A DNA stretch of 64,000 nucleotides from assembly GCF_003096075.1 (NCBI RefSeq), contig NZ_CP015449.1:2721001-2785000 (forward strand), in the 5' to 3' direction. The notes below the pieces were generated by a model. The model ran no database searches. It was not told where the DNA came from and saw only the letters and a list, made by a program, of their open reading frames with translations. Made by a program: the position numbers and the translations under genes. Position 1 is the first letter of the stretch; each line of letters starts with the position of its first letter. The DNA comes from Dietzia lutea (GTDB lineage Bacteria > Actinomycetota > Actinomycetes > Mycobacteriales > Mycobacteriaceae). Positions 55,656 to 63,005 of this stretch are shown in pieces.

Positions 55656-56171
55656 TCACTCACACTGCGAGAGATCCTCTTCGACGAGCGGCTTCCCGAC
55701 CGGGGTCACGTACGTCACCATGAGGACGACGTCCTCGGTGCCCTCGTTCCGCGCCTCGTGCGGGTAGCCGGCGCCTTCGACGATCGAGTCCCCCGCCCGG
55801 AAGGTACGCGTGCCTCCGGGCAAGGTGTCGGAGTAGAGGGTGATCTCGCCCTGCTTCACCACGGCGATGAGCTGCCCGTGGTGGCAGTGCCTCCCCGTGC
55901 CGGTGCCCGCGACGATCGTGAGCTCGCGGAACGTCACCGCCACGCCTTCGTCGCCGTCGACCTGCACGTCGACCGGTTGATCCTGCTGCCCCTGCACGAT
56001 GTCGACGGCGAGGACCGGCTGCGTGCCGACGATCGCCGACGCGGGCGGAGGTGGGGGCGCGATCGCCGATTCGTCCGAGGACTCCGCCTCACCATGACTG
56101 CAGGCCGAGGCGGCCAGCGCGAAAGCCCCGGCCGCCAGGACGATGCCGCGTCTGATCGTTGTACTCCGCAT
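55656..56171 (-). CDS. Cupin-domain lipoprotein
   Basis: A 171-residue exported protein with a signal peptide ending in the lipobox LAASAC (Cys about 24). A Ser/Glu and Pro-rich linker precedes a small cupin domain whose metal motif includes GTGRHCHHGQ and the later GAGYPHEARNEG. Cupins of this kind bind metal or act as dioxygenase/sensor-like proteins. The ATG at 56171 follows GGGGAG. It is convergent with the SDR at 54892, eight bases apart. Confidence 0.85.
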   Translation of the reverse strand: MRSTTIRRGIVLAAGAFALAASACSHGEAESSDESAIAPPPPPASAIVGTQPVLAVDIVQGQQDQPVDVQVDGDEGVAVTFRELTIVAGTGTGRHCHHGQLIAVVKQGEITLYSDTLPGGTRTFRAGDSIVEGAGYPHEARNEGTEDVVLMVTYVTPVGKPLVEEDLSQCE

Positions 56172-56289
56172 GGAAGGCTCCCCGTGACTTCCCGGATCGA
56201 CGGGAGGACGCCGACCTTGCGGCAACGCTAGCGCAGCTAACGGCCGGATAAAAGATCTTTGTTGACACGCCCCCTTGAGGTAAGGACGC

Positions 56290-56715
56290 TCAGTCCTCGC
56301 CGACCGAGACGCTGACCTCGATGTTGCCCTCCACGGCGCGCGAGTAGGGGCACATCTCGTGGGCGAGCTTCGCTAGCTCGTCGGCCTGCTCGGTCTCGAG
56401 GCCGGGGATGATCACCTCGAGCTGCACGGCCAGGTCGATGCTCTCCTCGCCGGAGCGCACCAGCGAGATCCGTGCGCCGACGGACGAGCCGTCGATTTTC
56501 ACCTTCTTCTGCCGGGCCGCGCTCTGCAGGGCGGAGTGGAAGCAGGCGGCGTACCCGGCGGCGAACAACTGCTCGGGGTTGTTGCCCTCGCCGGAGCCAC
56601 CGAGCTCCTTGGGCGGGGCCATGTTCAGGTCCACGGCCTTGTCGGCGGTGGCCACGTGGCCGTCCCGGCCGCCGCCGGTCGACAGGGCTTCGACGGTATA
56701 GAGCGCATCGGACAT
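56290..56715 (-). CDS. ohr: Organic hydroperoxide resistance protein
   Basis: A 141-residue Ohr/OsmC peroxidase that reduces organic hydroperoxides using two redox cysteines, seen as Cys58 (AACFHSAL) and Cys122 (EMCPYSRA), with the conserved Arg17. Length and the NPEQLFAAGYAACF block mark it as Ohr rather than OsmC. ATG at 56715 follows GGAGAT. No OhrR gene is adjacent. Confidence 0.93.
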   Translation of the reverse strand: MSDALYTVEALSTGGGRDGHVATADKAVDLNMAPPKELGGSGEGNNPEQLFAAGYAACFHSALQSAARQKKVKIDGSSVGARISLVRSGEESIDLAVQLEVIIPGLETEQADELAKLAHEMCPYSRAVEGNIEVSVSVGED

Positions 56716-56822
56716 GGGCGATCTCCTCTGGTCGTGTGGTGCGGGTGTGGCCCAACGTACGCCGCGCCCGCGGGTGGCGTCAGGGGCCGCGTCGGTGGTT
56801 CCGGCGACCGCGAGGGTTTCGG

Positions 56823-56868
56823 AGCGCCGTCCCGGCCGGATGGACAGCGCCGTCCCGGCCGGATGGAC
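56823..56868. repeat. 23-bp perfect tandem duplication
   Basis: The unit starting AGCGCCGTCCCGGCCGGATG occurs twice in direct contact (56823-56845 and 56846-56868) in the 235-bp gap between ohr and the DedA gene. Nothing else stands out in that gap. Confidence 0.85.
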
Positions 56869-56950
56869 AAGGCGACGACGACGAGGGCCATCGCGCTCGA
56901 CACGCCGCCGGACGCACGGTGGGCCGGTCCGGCCCACATGCGGTCGCATC

Positions 56951-57643
56951 TCAGTGGTCGCTACCGACCGACTTCTTCTCGCCGGCCGACGACCGCACGA
57001 GTCGGCGCACGCGCTTGACCACGAACCACACGAACGCGATGGCGATCACCGCCACCACCGCGTTGGACAGCGCTCCGCTCCACTGCTCAAGCGCGGGCCG
57101 GATGGCGGGGCCGAAGAGGTACCCGGCGCCGATCCAGATGGCGTTCCACACACCGGACCCGAGCAGCGTGTAGGCGCTGAAGTGGGTGAACGACATCCGC
57201 TCGATGCCCGCGGGGATGGAGATGAACGACCGCACGAGGGGGACACAGCGTCCCACCAGCACGGCGACCCCGCCCCAGCGCTGGAAGAACGCCTCCGACT
57301 TGTCGAAGTCGTCGTGGTCCAGCAGCGGGATCCGGCCGACGAGGCGGCGGGTGCGGTCACGCCCGAGCGCCGCGCCCACGACGTACCAGATCCACGCGCC
57401 GAGCAGCGCGCCCGCGGTCGCCGCCGCCCAGGCCAGCCAGAAGTTCATCCGACCTTCGTAGGCCAGGAAGCCGGCGCCGGGAAGGACGGCCTCGGACGGG
57501 ATCGGCGGCAGGAAGGTCTCCAGCAGGATCGCGATACCGACGCCGATCTCGCCGAGTGTCTCCATGAGGGTGAGGACCCAGCCGATGAATCCGTCGTACC
57601 CCGCGGAGGGGTCGGTCGAAGGCGACGCAGCGGAAACGATCAT
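56951..57643 (-). CDS. DedA-family membrane protein
   Basis: A 230-residue inner-membrane protein with the DedA/VTT domain: LLETFLPPIPSEAVLPGAGFLA, then GRCVPLVRSFISIPAGIERMSF, whose Arg residues are the functional signature. DedA proteins flip lipids such as undecaprenyl phosphate or phosphatidylethanolamine and support proton homeostasis. A basic cytoplasmic tail ends the protein. ATG at 57643. Confidence 0.92.
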   Translation of the reverse strand: MIVSAASPSTDPSAGYDGFIGWVLTLMETLGEIGVGIAILLETFLPPIPSEAVLPGAGFLAYEGRMNFWLAWAAATAGALLGAWIWYVVGAALGRDRTRRLVGRIPLLDHDDFDKSEAFFQRWGGVAVLVGRCVPLVRSFISIPAGIERMSFTHFSAYTLLGSGVWNAIWIGAGYLFGPAIRPALEQWSGALSNAVVAVIAIAFVWFVVKRVRRLVRSSAGEKKSVGSDH

Positions 57644-57785
57644 GTGGGCAGTCTAGGGAGCGGCGGCTCGCAGGAGTGACCGCGAGCGACCGACCTCACC
57701 CGAACCTGCGGCGCGAGGTCGCGCCGACCCGGCGCCGGTCGAGCGGCCGACCACGCTGAACGGGCGCGCGGCACCCGGCGTCGGG

Positions 57786-58427
57786 CTAGAGGTCCGCGCC
57801 GATGACGTAGGCCGCGGCCAGCTCGCGGAGCGCGGCGTGGTCCTGACCCAGCAGTTCCATGGGCGGGCGCCGCCCGGGCAGCGAGCTGGTCGGCGTGGTC
57901 CACCACACGGTGGCGGCCTCCGGGGCGTGACCGGCGTCGAGCATCCGGTTGACCACGGCGACGATGTCGTCCGCTCGGCGGGGGTCGAAGTGGGCGAGCT
58001 GGAACCGCGGGTAGACCCACCTGCGGTCGCCGCGCAACACGATGAGCCGGCCCTGGCGGGCGAAGGTCCGCAGCGCATCGGTGGGCGCGGAGTCGGGAAG
58101 GACGCCGCGCCGGACGAGGATCTCGCCCGCCTCGTACGAGCAGACGTGGGGCACCTGCAACGCGGCGCTGCGCGGTGCGCAGGGGACGACGGATCGGCGG
58201 CTGGTGGCGGGCGCGCCCGCCGGCCCGCGGAGCGGATCCCCGGCCCGTGAGCGCGCGGCCTGCAGGGTCCCGTCGACCTGTCCGGCGACGCCTGTAAACG
58301 AGCTGCGCCGACGGAGTTCCTTCACGACGAGGTCGGCGAACAGCGGGTCGTCGAGCTCTCGCAGTGCACGCTCCGCGCGGTCTCCCGACACGGCCTTCCG
58401 CGACATCACCCGATTCTGAACAGTCAT
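57786..58427 (-). CDS. MbcA/ParS (DUF2384)-like orphan protein
   Basis: A 213-residue soluble protein. The C-terminal half, with HVCSYEAGEILVRRGVLP, WVYPRFQL and ending RPPMELLGQDHAALRELA, follows the pattern of the MbcA/ParS/Xre toxin-binding domain (substrate-like groove, FQF and ELL blocks). The middle is a Ser/Arg/Ala-rich linker. ATG at 58427 preferred; a GTG nine bases earlier is possible. No RES-domain toxin adjoins it, so a stand-alone regulator is as likely as an antitoxin. Confidence 0.65.
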   Translation of the reverse strand: MTVQNRVMSRKAVSGDRAERALRELDDPLFADLVVKELRRRSSFTGVAGQVDGTLQAARSRAGDPLRGPAGAPATSRRSVVPCAPRSAALQVPHVCSYEAGEILVRRGVLPDSAPTDALRTFARQGRLIVLRGDRRWVYPRFQLAHFDPRRADDIVAVVNRMLDAGHAPEAATVWWTTPTSSLPGRRPPMELLGQDHAALRELAAAYVIGADL

Positions 58428-58561
58428 CGCGACCACCCGCCTTTTGAGCGGAATTTTACAACCTGTTCAGCCCGTGGAGCGAGACCCACTTGTGTGACCC
58501 AGAAGGCTCGCGTGACCCCGGCGGCTCGTGAGAAGCTGATGGCTCGTGCGGACCCGACGCC

Positions 58562-59671
58562 TCAGGTGACCTCACACGTCGCGGTGTCCACGGTCCTGTC
58601 CGGCCCGCCGCCGGTGACGGTGAGGACGCCGCCGACGTTCTCGATGGCGGTGGCCCCGGGGACCGCCGCAGTGCACACCCGGCTTCCGTCCGCGGCGACG
58701 ATGACGTGCGGCTCGCCGTTGATCTCGTCGAGACGCACCTGCACCTCCCCCACGGTGATCGGGTCGCCGCCGAGCACGGCGCGAGTCGCGGGTTCCCCGG
58801 CCGCGGGCGCGTCATCGGCCGAGGCCGTGCTGGTCGGCGATGGCGATCCGGCCGGGGTCGACGTGCTGGGGGCCGGGGCGGCGGTCGTCGTCGGCAAGGC
58901 CGGGGTCGGCGCGGCGCTCGTCGGAGACGGGCTCGTGGTCGACGACTCTCCCGCGTCGCCCGGCGCGGGGGCGTCTGCGGCATCGGCCGCCTCCGCCGCG
59001 GACGTGGACTCCGGGTAGTGGTCGGCGGCCGCCTCCGCCTCAGGGGCGGGCGCGCCCGCTGCTGCCGGTGGGGTCCATTCCGCCTGGTTCTCCCACGGCT
59101 GGTTCGGGTCGTCGTACAGCGGACCGCCCGAGCACCGTGTCGCGACGTCCGACTCGACAGAGACCAGGTGGCTCACCGAGCCCGAGGAGCGGACGCGGGT
59201 CTCGTCGGTGGGCCCGCTGGCGGTGTTCACGGTCGAGACGGACACTCGGTCCGTCGCGCCCGCGCCCTGCCCGCGGTACCGGAAGGACGTCTCCTCGGTG
59301 ACGGTGGCGGTGATCGGGTCGCCCGTGTCGGCGCGGGTCACTCGGACGAGGTACGTCATCCCCGGCCCGGCGCTCGCCCACGCGATGTCCACCACGGAGT
59401 CCCCGGCGTCGGACGTGGCGTCGGAGCACGCGATCCGGTCCGGCAGCGGAGTCGGGAAGTAGTTCGCCGTGGAGATGGGCGCCGTGGCCGTCCGCACGGC
59501 CGCCGGGGCCGCCATCGTGCCGACCACCTGGGTCATGCTGGCCGCGACCGCGGCCACTCCGGCGGCAGCGACCGCACCGCGCCACGCACGCGCCCGACGG
59601 GCCAGCAGCGCACCTCGTGTCGGCAGCGCACGCGCCCGCAGCGCTCGCGTCGTCCATGCCGGTTCAGCCAC
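58562..59671 (-). CDS. Exported Pro/Ala/Thr-rich protein of the SipW/TasA-like operon
   Basis: A 369-residue protein with an Arg-rich N-terminus and hydrophobic segment (AVAAAGVAAVAAS), then STANYFPTPLP. A fibronectin-like beta domain follows (SAGPGMTYLVRVTRADTGDPI), then a long Pro/Ala/Thr/Ser linker and a C-terminal beta domain with a Cys pair. The GTG at 59671 overlaps the preceding stop by eight bases and is preferred to an ATG at 59740 that would overlap far more. It is the last gene of the operon and a likely surface or matrix protein. Confidence 0.75.
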   Translation of the reverse strand: MAEPAWTTRALRARALPTRGALLARRARAWRGAVAAAGVAAVAASMTQVVGTMAAPAAVRTATAPISTANYFPTPLPDRIACSDATSDAGDSVVDIAWASAGPGMTYLVRVTRADTGDPITATVTEETSFRYRGQGAGATDRVSVSTVNTASGPTDETRVRSSGSVSHLVSVESDVATRCSGGPLYDDPNQPWENQAEWTPPAAAGAPAPEAEAAADHYPESTSAAEAADAADAPAPGDAGESSTTSPSPTSAAPTPALPTTTAAPAPSTSTPAGSPSPTSTASADDAPAAGEPATRAVLGGDPITVGEVQVRLDEINGEPHVIVAADGSRVCTAAVPGATAIENVGGVLTVTGGGPDRTVDTATCEVT

Positions 59672-60257
59672 GGCCGATCCCGTCCTCGTCGCGCGCGAAC
59701 CGGTTGTCGCCGGCTCCCGTGAGCGCAGGTGAGTCCGCATCGGCCGGGTCGCCTTCCTGTGTGTTGCGGGTGCGCCCGAAGGCGATCACGGCCGCGCCGC
59801 CGGCCAGCATCCCGCCGAGGAAGATCGCCACCGGGGTGGACAGCCAGGCGACGGCATAGCCGAGATGGTCGACGTGGAAGAAGACGCGATCGGCCTCGCT
59901 GACGACGTACGGTGCCCGGTCCGGCGCATCGTTCGCGTCGCCGCGCATCCGGACGGCCGCGCTGCCGTCCGCCAGTGGTTCCACGTCGATCGCGCGGTGC
60001 GTGATCCGGTCGCCGGTGGCGTCGTCCACGCTGACGATGTCGCCCGGCTCCAGCTCAACGGCCGGCACGGAGGTGGCCAGCCCGAGGGCACCCGTGGGGA
60101 TAGTGGGCGCCATGGAGCCCGAGCGGAACACCAGCGGGGTGATCCCCAGGAACAGGGACGCGGACGCGGCGAGGAGACACAGCAGTCCCAGGGCCGCGCC
60201 GAGGTTGAGGGCGATCTCCCGCGCGCGCCGGGGCGGGGTGCGCGTGGGCGCTGTCAT
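59664..60257 (-). CDS. SipW-like (ER-type) signal peptidase I, copy 2
   Basis: A 197-residue membrane peptidase with an N-terminal helix (about 18-41), nucleophile Ser48 in SGSMAPTI, His87 (ITHRAI) in place of the bacterial Lys, and Asp107 in RGDAND; a second helix is near the C-terminus. Ser/His/Asp marks the archaeal/ER-type branch to which Bacillus SipW belongs. It likely processes the TasA-like proteins encoded beside it. Its ATG overlaps the upstream stop (ATGA). Confidence 0.9.
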   Translation of the reverse strand: MTAPTRTPPRRAREIALNLGAALGLLCLLAASASLFLGITPLVFRSGSMAPTIPTGALGLATSVPAVELEPGDIVSVDDATGDRITHRAIDVEPLADGSAAVRMRGDANDAPDRAPYVVSEADRVFFHVDHLGYAVAWLSTPVAIFLGGMLAGGAAVIAFGRTRNTQEGDPADADSPALTGAGDNRFARDEDGIGRG

Positions 60258-60895
60258 CGGATCTCCGAGTTGATGGTGAAGGTCACGCCGATCTGCGCCA
60301 GTCGCGTCTCGCGGGGCGCCGCGTCGTCCAGCGCCATCGTGACGCACAGGTCGTCGGTACCGCTCGCGTCGATGTCACGCGGGTCCGTGAGCAGCGTGCG
60401 GTCCGCACCGTCGGCGGTGAGGGTCCGCGGGGCGGCGAGCTCGGTTCCTCCTGAACAGGTGGTACCGGTGCTCGTCCCGCCGGCGAACATGGTGAGGGTG
60501 AGATGGTCGGCGAGCGCGGCGGCGTCACCGCGTTCGTACCCGGGCGTGGTCTCCGCCGTCGACAGCGCGTCGACTCGCAGGTCCACGAGATAGGCCAGGT
60601 CGATCTCGCCGGTGTTGCGGAGCGTGATCGACCCGGAGAGGGAGGACGCGTCCCCCGGGCCGAGATCGGTCATCGGGGCGAACGAGAAGGTGGGCGAGGC
60701 ACCGTTGACCGTCAGATCGACCGATCCGGTGCTGAACAGGCCGGTCTCGGCGGTGACGGTGCGGGACCACTTCGCAGTGGTCCCGACCGCACCGAGTCCG
60801 ACGACCATGCCGAGAGCCAACAGGGCCCTCGCGCGCGTCCAGCCCGACTCGCGCCAGCGGGAGTCCCGCCACAGCTGACGGCTACGGGCCCACAT
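60254..60895 (-). CDS. TasA/CalY-like exported protein, third in operon
   Basis: A 213-residue protein with a basic N-terminus and hydrophobic signal (ALLALGMVVGLGAVGTTAKW), then the TG-S-V-D-L-T strand pattern shared by its two operon mates. Two Cys in the C-terminal half may pair. Its start overlaps the signal peptidase stop by 14 bases and its stop overlaps the next signal peptidase start. The family forms extracellular fibres or matrix in Firmicutes; that role here is inferred. Confidence 0.8.
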   Translation of the reverse strand: MWARSRQLWRDSRWRESGWTRARALLALGMVVGLGAVGTTAKWSRTVTAETGLFSTGSVDLTVNGASPTFSFAPMTDLGPGDASSLSGSITLRNTGEIDLAYLVDLRVDALSTAETTPGYERGDAAALADHLTLTMFAGGTSTGTTCSGGTELAAPRTLTADGADRTLLTDPRDIDASGTDDLCVTMALDDAAPRETRLAQIGVTFTINSEIR

Positions 60896-61583
60896 CGTCG
60901 TCGTCTCCCCCACCGATCCGGGCGGCGACCCTGCCGCCACGTCCGGCCGGCGCGGACGTCCGCTGGATGCGCCTGTCCCGCGCGCGGTCGCGGACGCCGC
61001 TTCCGAGCATCCACACCGCGTAGAGCAGCAGGCCGCCCGACACCACGGCGACGCCGAGCGCCCGCGTGTCCCCGGAGAGAAGCAGGTTGACGCGGCCGAG
61101 CTGCGGCACGGAGTACCACAGGACGCCGCGCACCTGCTCGGGCACGAGCGACCAGTCGTCGGGCGTGTTGTTGGCATCGCCCTGCGTGGTGATGCGCGGC
61201 TGACCCGACGGGTCGTAATAGACGCCGGTGACGCGGTGCGTGACCACCGCCGGATTCCCGGAGTAGGGCTGGACCGTGACGACGTCGCCGACCTGCAGTT
61301 CCTCCACCGGAGTGGGCCGGACGACGACGAGCGCGCCCGGCGAGATGGTCGGCTCCATCGACCCGGTCAGCACCGTGTATGCCTGCGCCCCGCTGACCCG
61401 CGGTACCACGATCAGGGCCAACAGCATGCCCGCCACCACGAGGAACAGCAGCCAACCGCCGATCGTGCGCACCCACCAGCTGAGCGGGGTCGCCTCCTCG
61501 GAATGGCCCGCGTCCCTGTTCGAGGCGCCGCTGTTCGAGGCGTCCCCGTCAGAGGCCGTCGTCATCAAGTCCGACGCGGTCAC
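60882..61583 (-). CDS. SipW-like (ER-type) signal peptidase I, copy 1
   Basis: A 233-residue signal peptidase with a Ser/Asn/Asp-rich cytoplasmic start, a helix at about 41-61, nucleophile Ser75 in TGSMEPTI, His116 (VTHRVTG) and Asp136 in QGDANN, then a second helix (ALGVAVVSGGLLLYAVWMLG). The GTG at 61583 overlaps the preceding stop by four bases (GTGA) and is chosen over a far upstream start. It lies between two TasA-like genes. The acidic/basic C-terminal tail is longer than in copy 2. Confidence 0.9.
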   Translation of the reverse strand: MTASDLMTTASDGDASNSGASNRDAGHSEEATPLSWWVRTIGGWLLFLVVAGMLLALIVVPRVSGAQAYTVLTGSMEPTISPGALVVVRPTPVEELQVGDVVTVQPYSGNPAVVTHRVTGVYYDPSGQPRITTQGDANNTPDDWSLVPEQVRGVLWYSVPQLGRVNLLLSGDTRALGVAVVSGGLLLYAVWMLGSGVRDRARDRRIQRTSAPAGRGGRVAARIGGGDDDDVGP

Positions 61584-62116
61584 TGCTGGGCCGCCTCGAA
61601 CGTGAAGACGTAACGCCCGTCCTGCTCGGGGGCCACAGCCGAGGCGGTGGCGGTGAGGCACAGGACGTCGGACGCGTCCGCGGCGAGCGTGGTGTTCACC
61701 GTGCTCGCTCCGGCGATCGAGCCCGAGTACAGCTGGGTCCCCGGGAGTCCGTCAGACCCCGACGCGGGGCAGGCGGCCTCCTCGGCGACCCGGGCGACCC
61801 GCAGGCCCAGGGCCGGAGGGGTGGTGCCCGCCGCGGGCGCGACCCCGCTGAGTCGGTAGTCGACGGTCACGGTGCTGTCGTTGACCACTGTCAACGGGAT
61901 CTGCACCTGGTCACCGGTGTTCATGTTCTCCTTCGCCAGGCCCGCCAGGTCCAGGTCGACCTGGCCGGCGCCGGTGATGTTCAGGTGGCCGGTGCGGATG
62001 CTCGAGCCACCCATCGTCTCGGAATCCCGCCAGGCGGCGTCGGTGAGCTGCACGGACGCGAATCCGAGCAGCACCACCGACGCCCCGACGAGCGTCCACG
62101 TGACGCCGGCTTTCAT
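61580..62116 (-). CDS. TasA/CalY-like exported protein, second in operon
   Basis: A 178-residue protein with an N-terminal hydrophobic signal (WTLVGASVVLLGFASVQL) followed by DAAWRDSE and a TGHLNI strand, the motif order of SipW-processed proteins. The remainder is Thr/Ala/Val-rich and probably an all-beta domain. It begins nine bases after the first operon gene and its stop overlaps the signal peptidase start. Confidence 0.8.
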   Translation of the reverse strand: MKAGVTWTLVGASVVLLGFASVQLTDAAWRDSETMGGSSIRTGHLNITGAGQVDLDLAGLAKENMNTGDQVQIPLTVVNDSTVTVDYRLSGVAPAAGTTPPALGLRVARVAEEAACPASGSDGLPGTQLYSGSIAGASTVNTTLAADASDVLCLTATASAVAPEQDGRYVFTFEAAQQ

Positions 62117-62125
62117 CTGAGGTGC

Positions 62126-62656
62126 TTACGCGTCCCCGGTCGGCGCGGGCACGGACGCGGGCGCGGTCTGGCTGATGGTGACAGTCAGCTCGTTGACCGT
62201 GATGGTCTCGTTCATCGAGGCGTCGGCGCCCGGGGCGAAGGTCAGGGTGCCGCCGACGGTGACCTCCGTGTTGTCGTCCGGCACCTCGGAGAGATCGGTC
62301 AGGGTGTTACCCGAGTTGGGCGTCCACTCCAGTCCGGCCGGGAGGGCGCTGGTGCCGCTGGTGGCGACCAGCTCTGCCCGGAGGTTCGACCCCTCGACGT
62401 CCAGGAGGTAACGGCCGGTGAACTCGATCGAGTCGCCCGGGACGAGGGTGTCCGAGTTGGGATCGAATGCCGTGCCGTCGGCCCAGGTCCAGGACGCACT
62501 GTTCGCCACCTGGGTGACACCCAGGCTGCCGGTCTGGACGCTGGCGCCCGGGGTGGCGTCGCCGCTCTCGGTCCACGCGGCGAAGGTTCCGGCACCGCCG
62601 GCGAGGAGAACAGCGGCTGCACCGGCGGCGAGTGCGCCCTTGGTGGTCTTCTTCAT
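62126..62656 (-). CDS. Alternate-signal exported protein (TasA-like), first in operon
   Basis: A 176-residue protein whose N-terminus, MKKTTKGALAAGAAAVLL then AGGAGTFAAW, is the alternate signal-peptide pattern (TIGR04088/89-like) linked to SipW-type peptidases. TGSLGV and a beta-rich, Thr/Asn-rich domain follow. The ATG at 62656 stands five bases after AAGGA; another ATG six bases earlier overlaps that site. It is the first gene and likely the most abundant product. Confidence 0.87.
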   Translation of the reverse strand: MKKTTKGALAAGAAAVLLAGGAGTFAAWTESGDATPGASVQTGSLGVTQVANSASWTWADGTAFDPNSDTLVPGDSIEFTGRYLLDVEGSNLRAELVATSGTSALPAGLEWTPNSGNTLTDLSEVPDDNTEVTVGGTLTFAPGADASMNETITVNELTVTISQTAPASVPAPTGDA

Positions 62657-63005
62657 TTCCATCCTTGATGGTTGGTGGATTCCGACACAGCGGAACCCCG
62701 AGGGGGTGAGGGGAATGTGATGGTCTGTCGGCCGGAAACCGGCCCGCGCCTTCACAAGTCATATGTTGACAGACCACCTAAGGATAGGTCAATTCGCGGG
62801 AACTCCATCAGCGAGGATTGACCGTTCGCGCTGAGAGAACGCTCAAAATTTCCTGTGTGGCATACATTCTTTGTTCAGCGTCGCGCGTGCGCGTCCGTCA
62901 ACATGAACGCGCGTTCAATTAGCGCGGGGGCTACGGCGCGTCTTCCGTATGCTGCAGGCTTGGCCGGTCACACCGCACCGCGCAGACGACAAGGACGGAC
63001 GCCGA
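62657..63005. promoter_or_regulatory. Divergent promoter region of matrix operon and hydrolase
   Basis: This 349-bp gap is the least GC-rich part of the neighbourhood and must drive both the minus-strand TasA-like operon and the plus-strand hydrolase. TTGACC (minus strand, about 62788-62793) is a possible -35. GAACGCGCGTTC (62905-62916) is a perfect 12-bp palindrome and a candidate operator. No gene is seen. Confidence 0.5.

Noticed and set aside
59664-59740. ATG start at 59740 for the last gene of the TasA-like operon
   Set aside because: It would overlap the signal peptidase gene by 77 bases; the GTG at 59671 gives an eight-base overlap like its neighbours.
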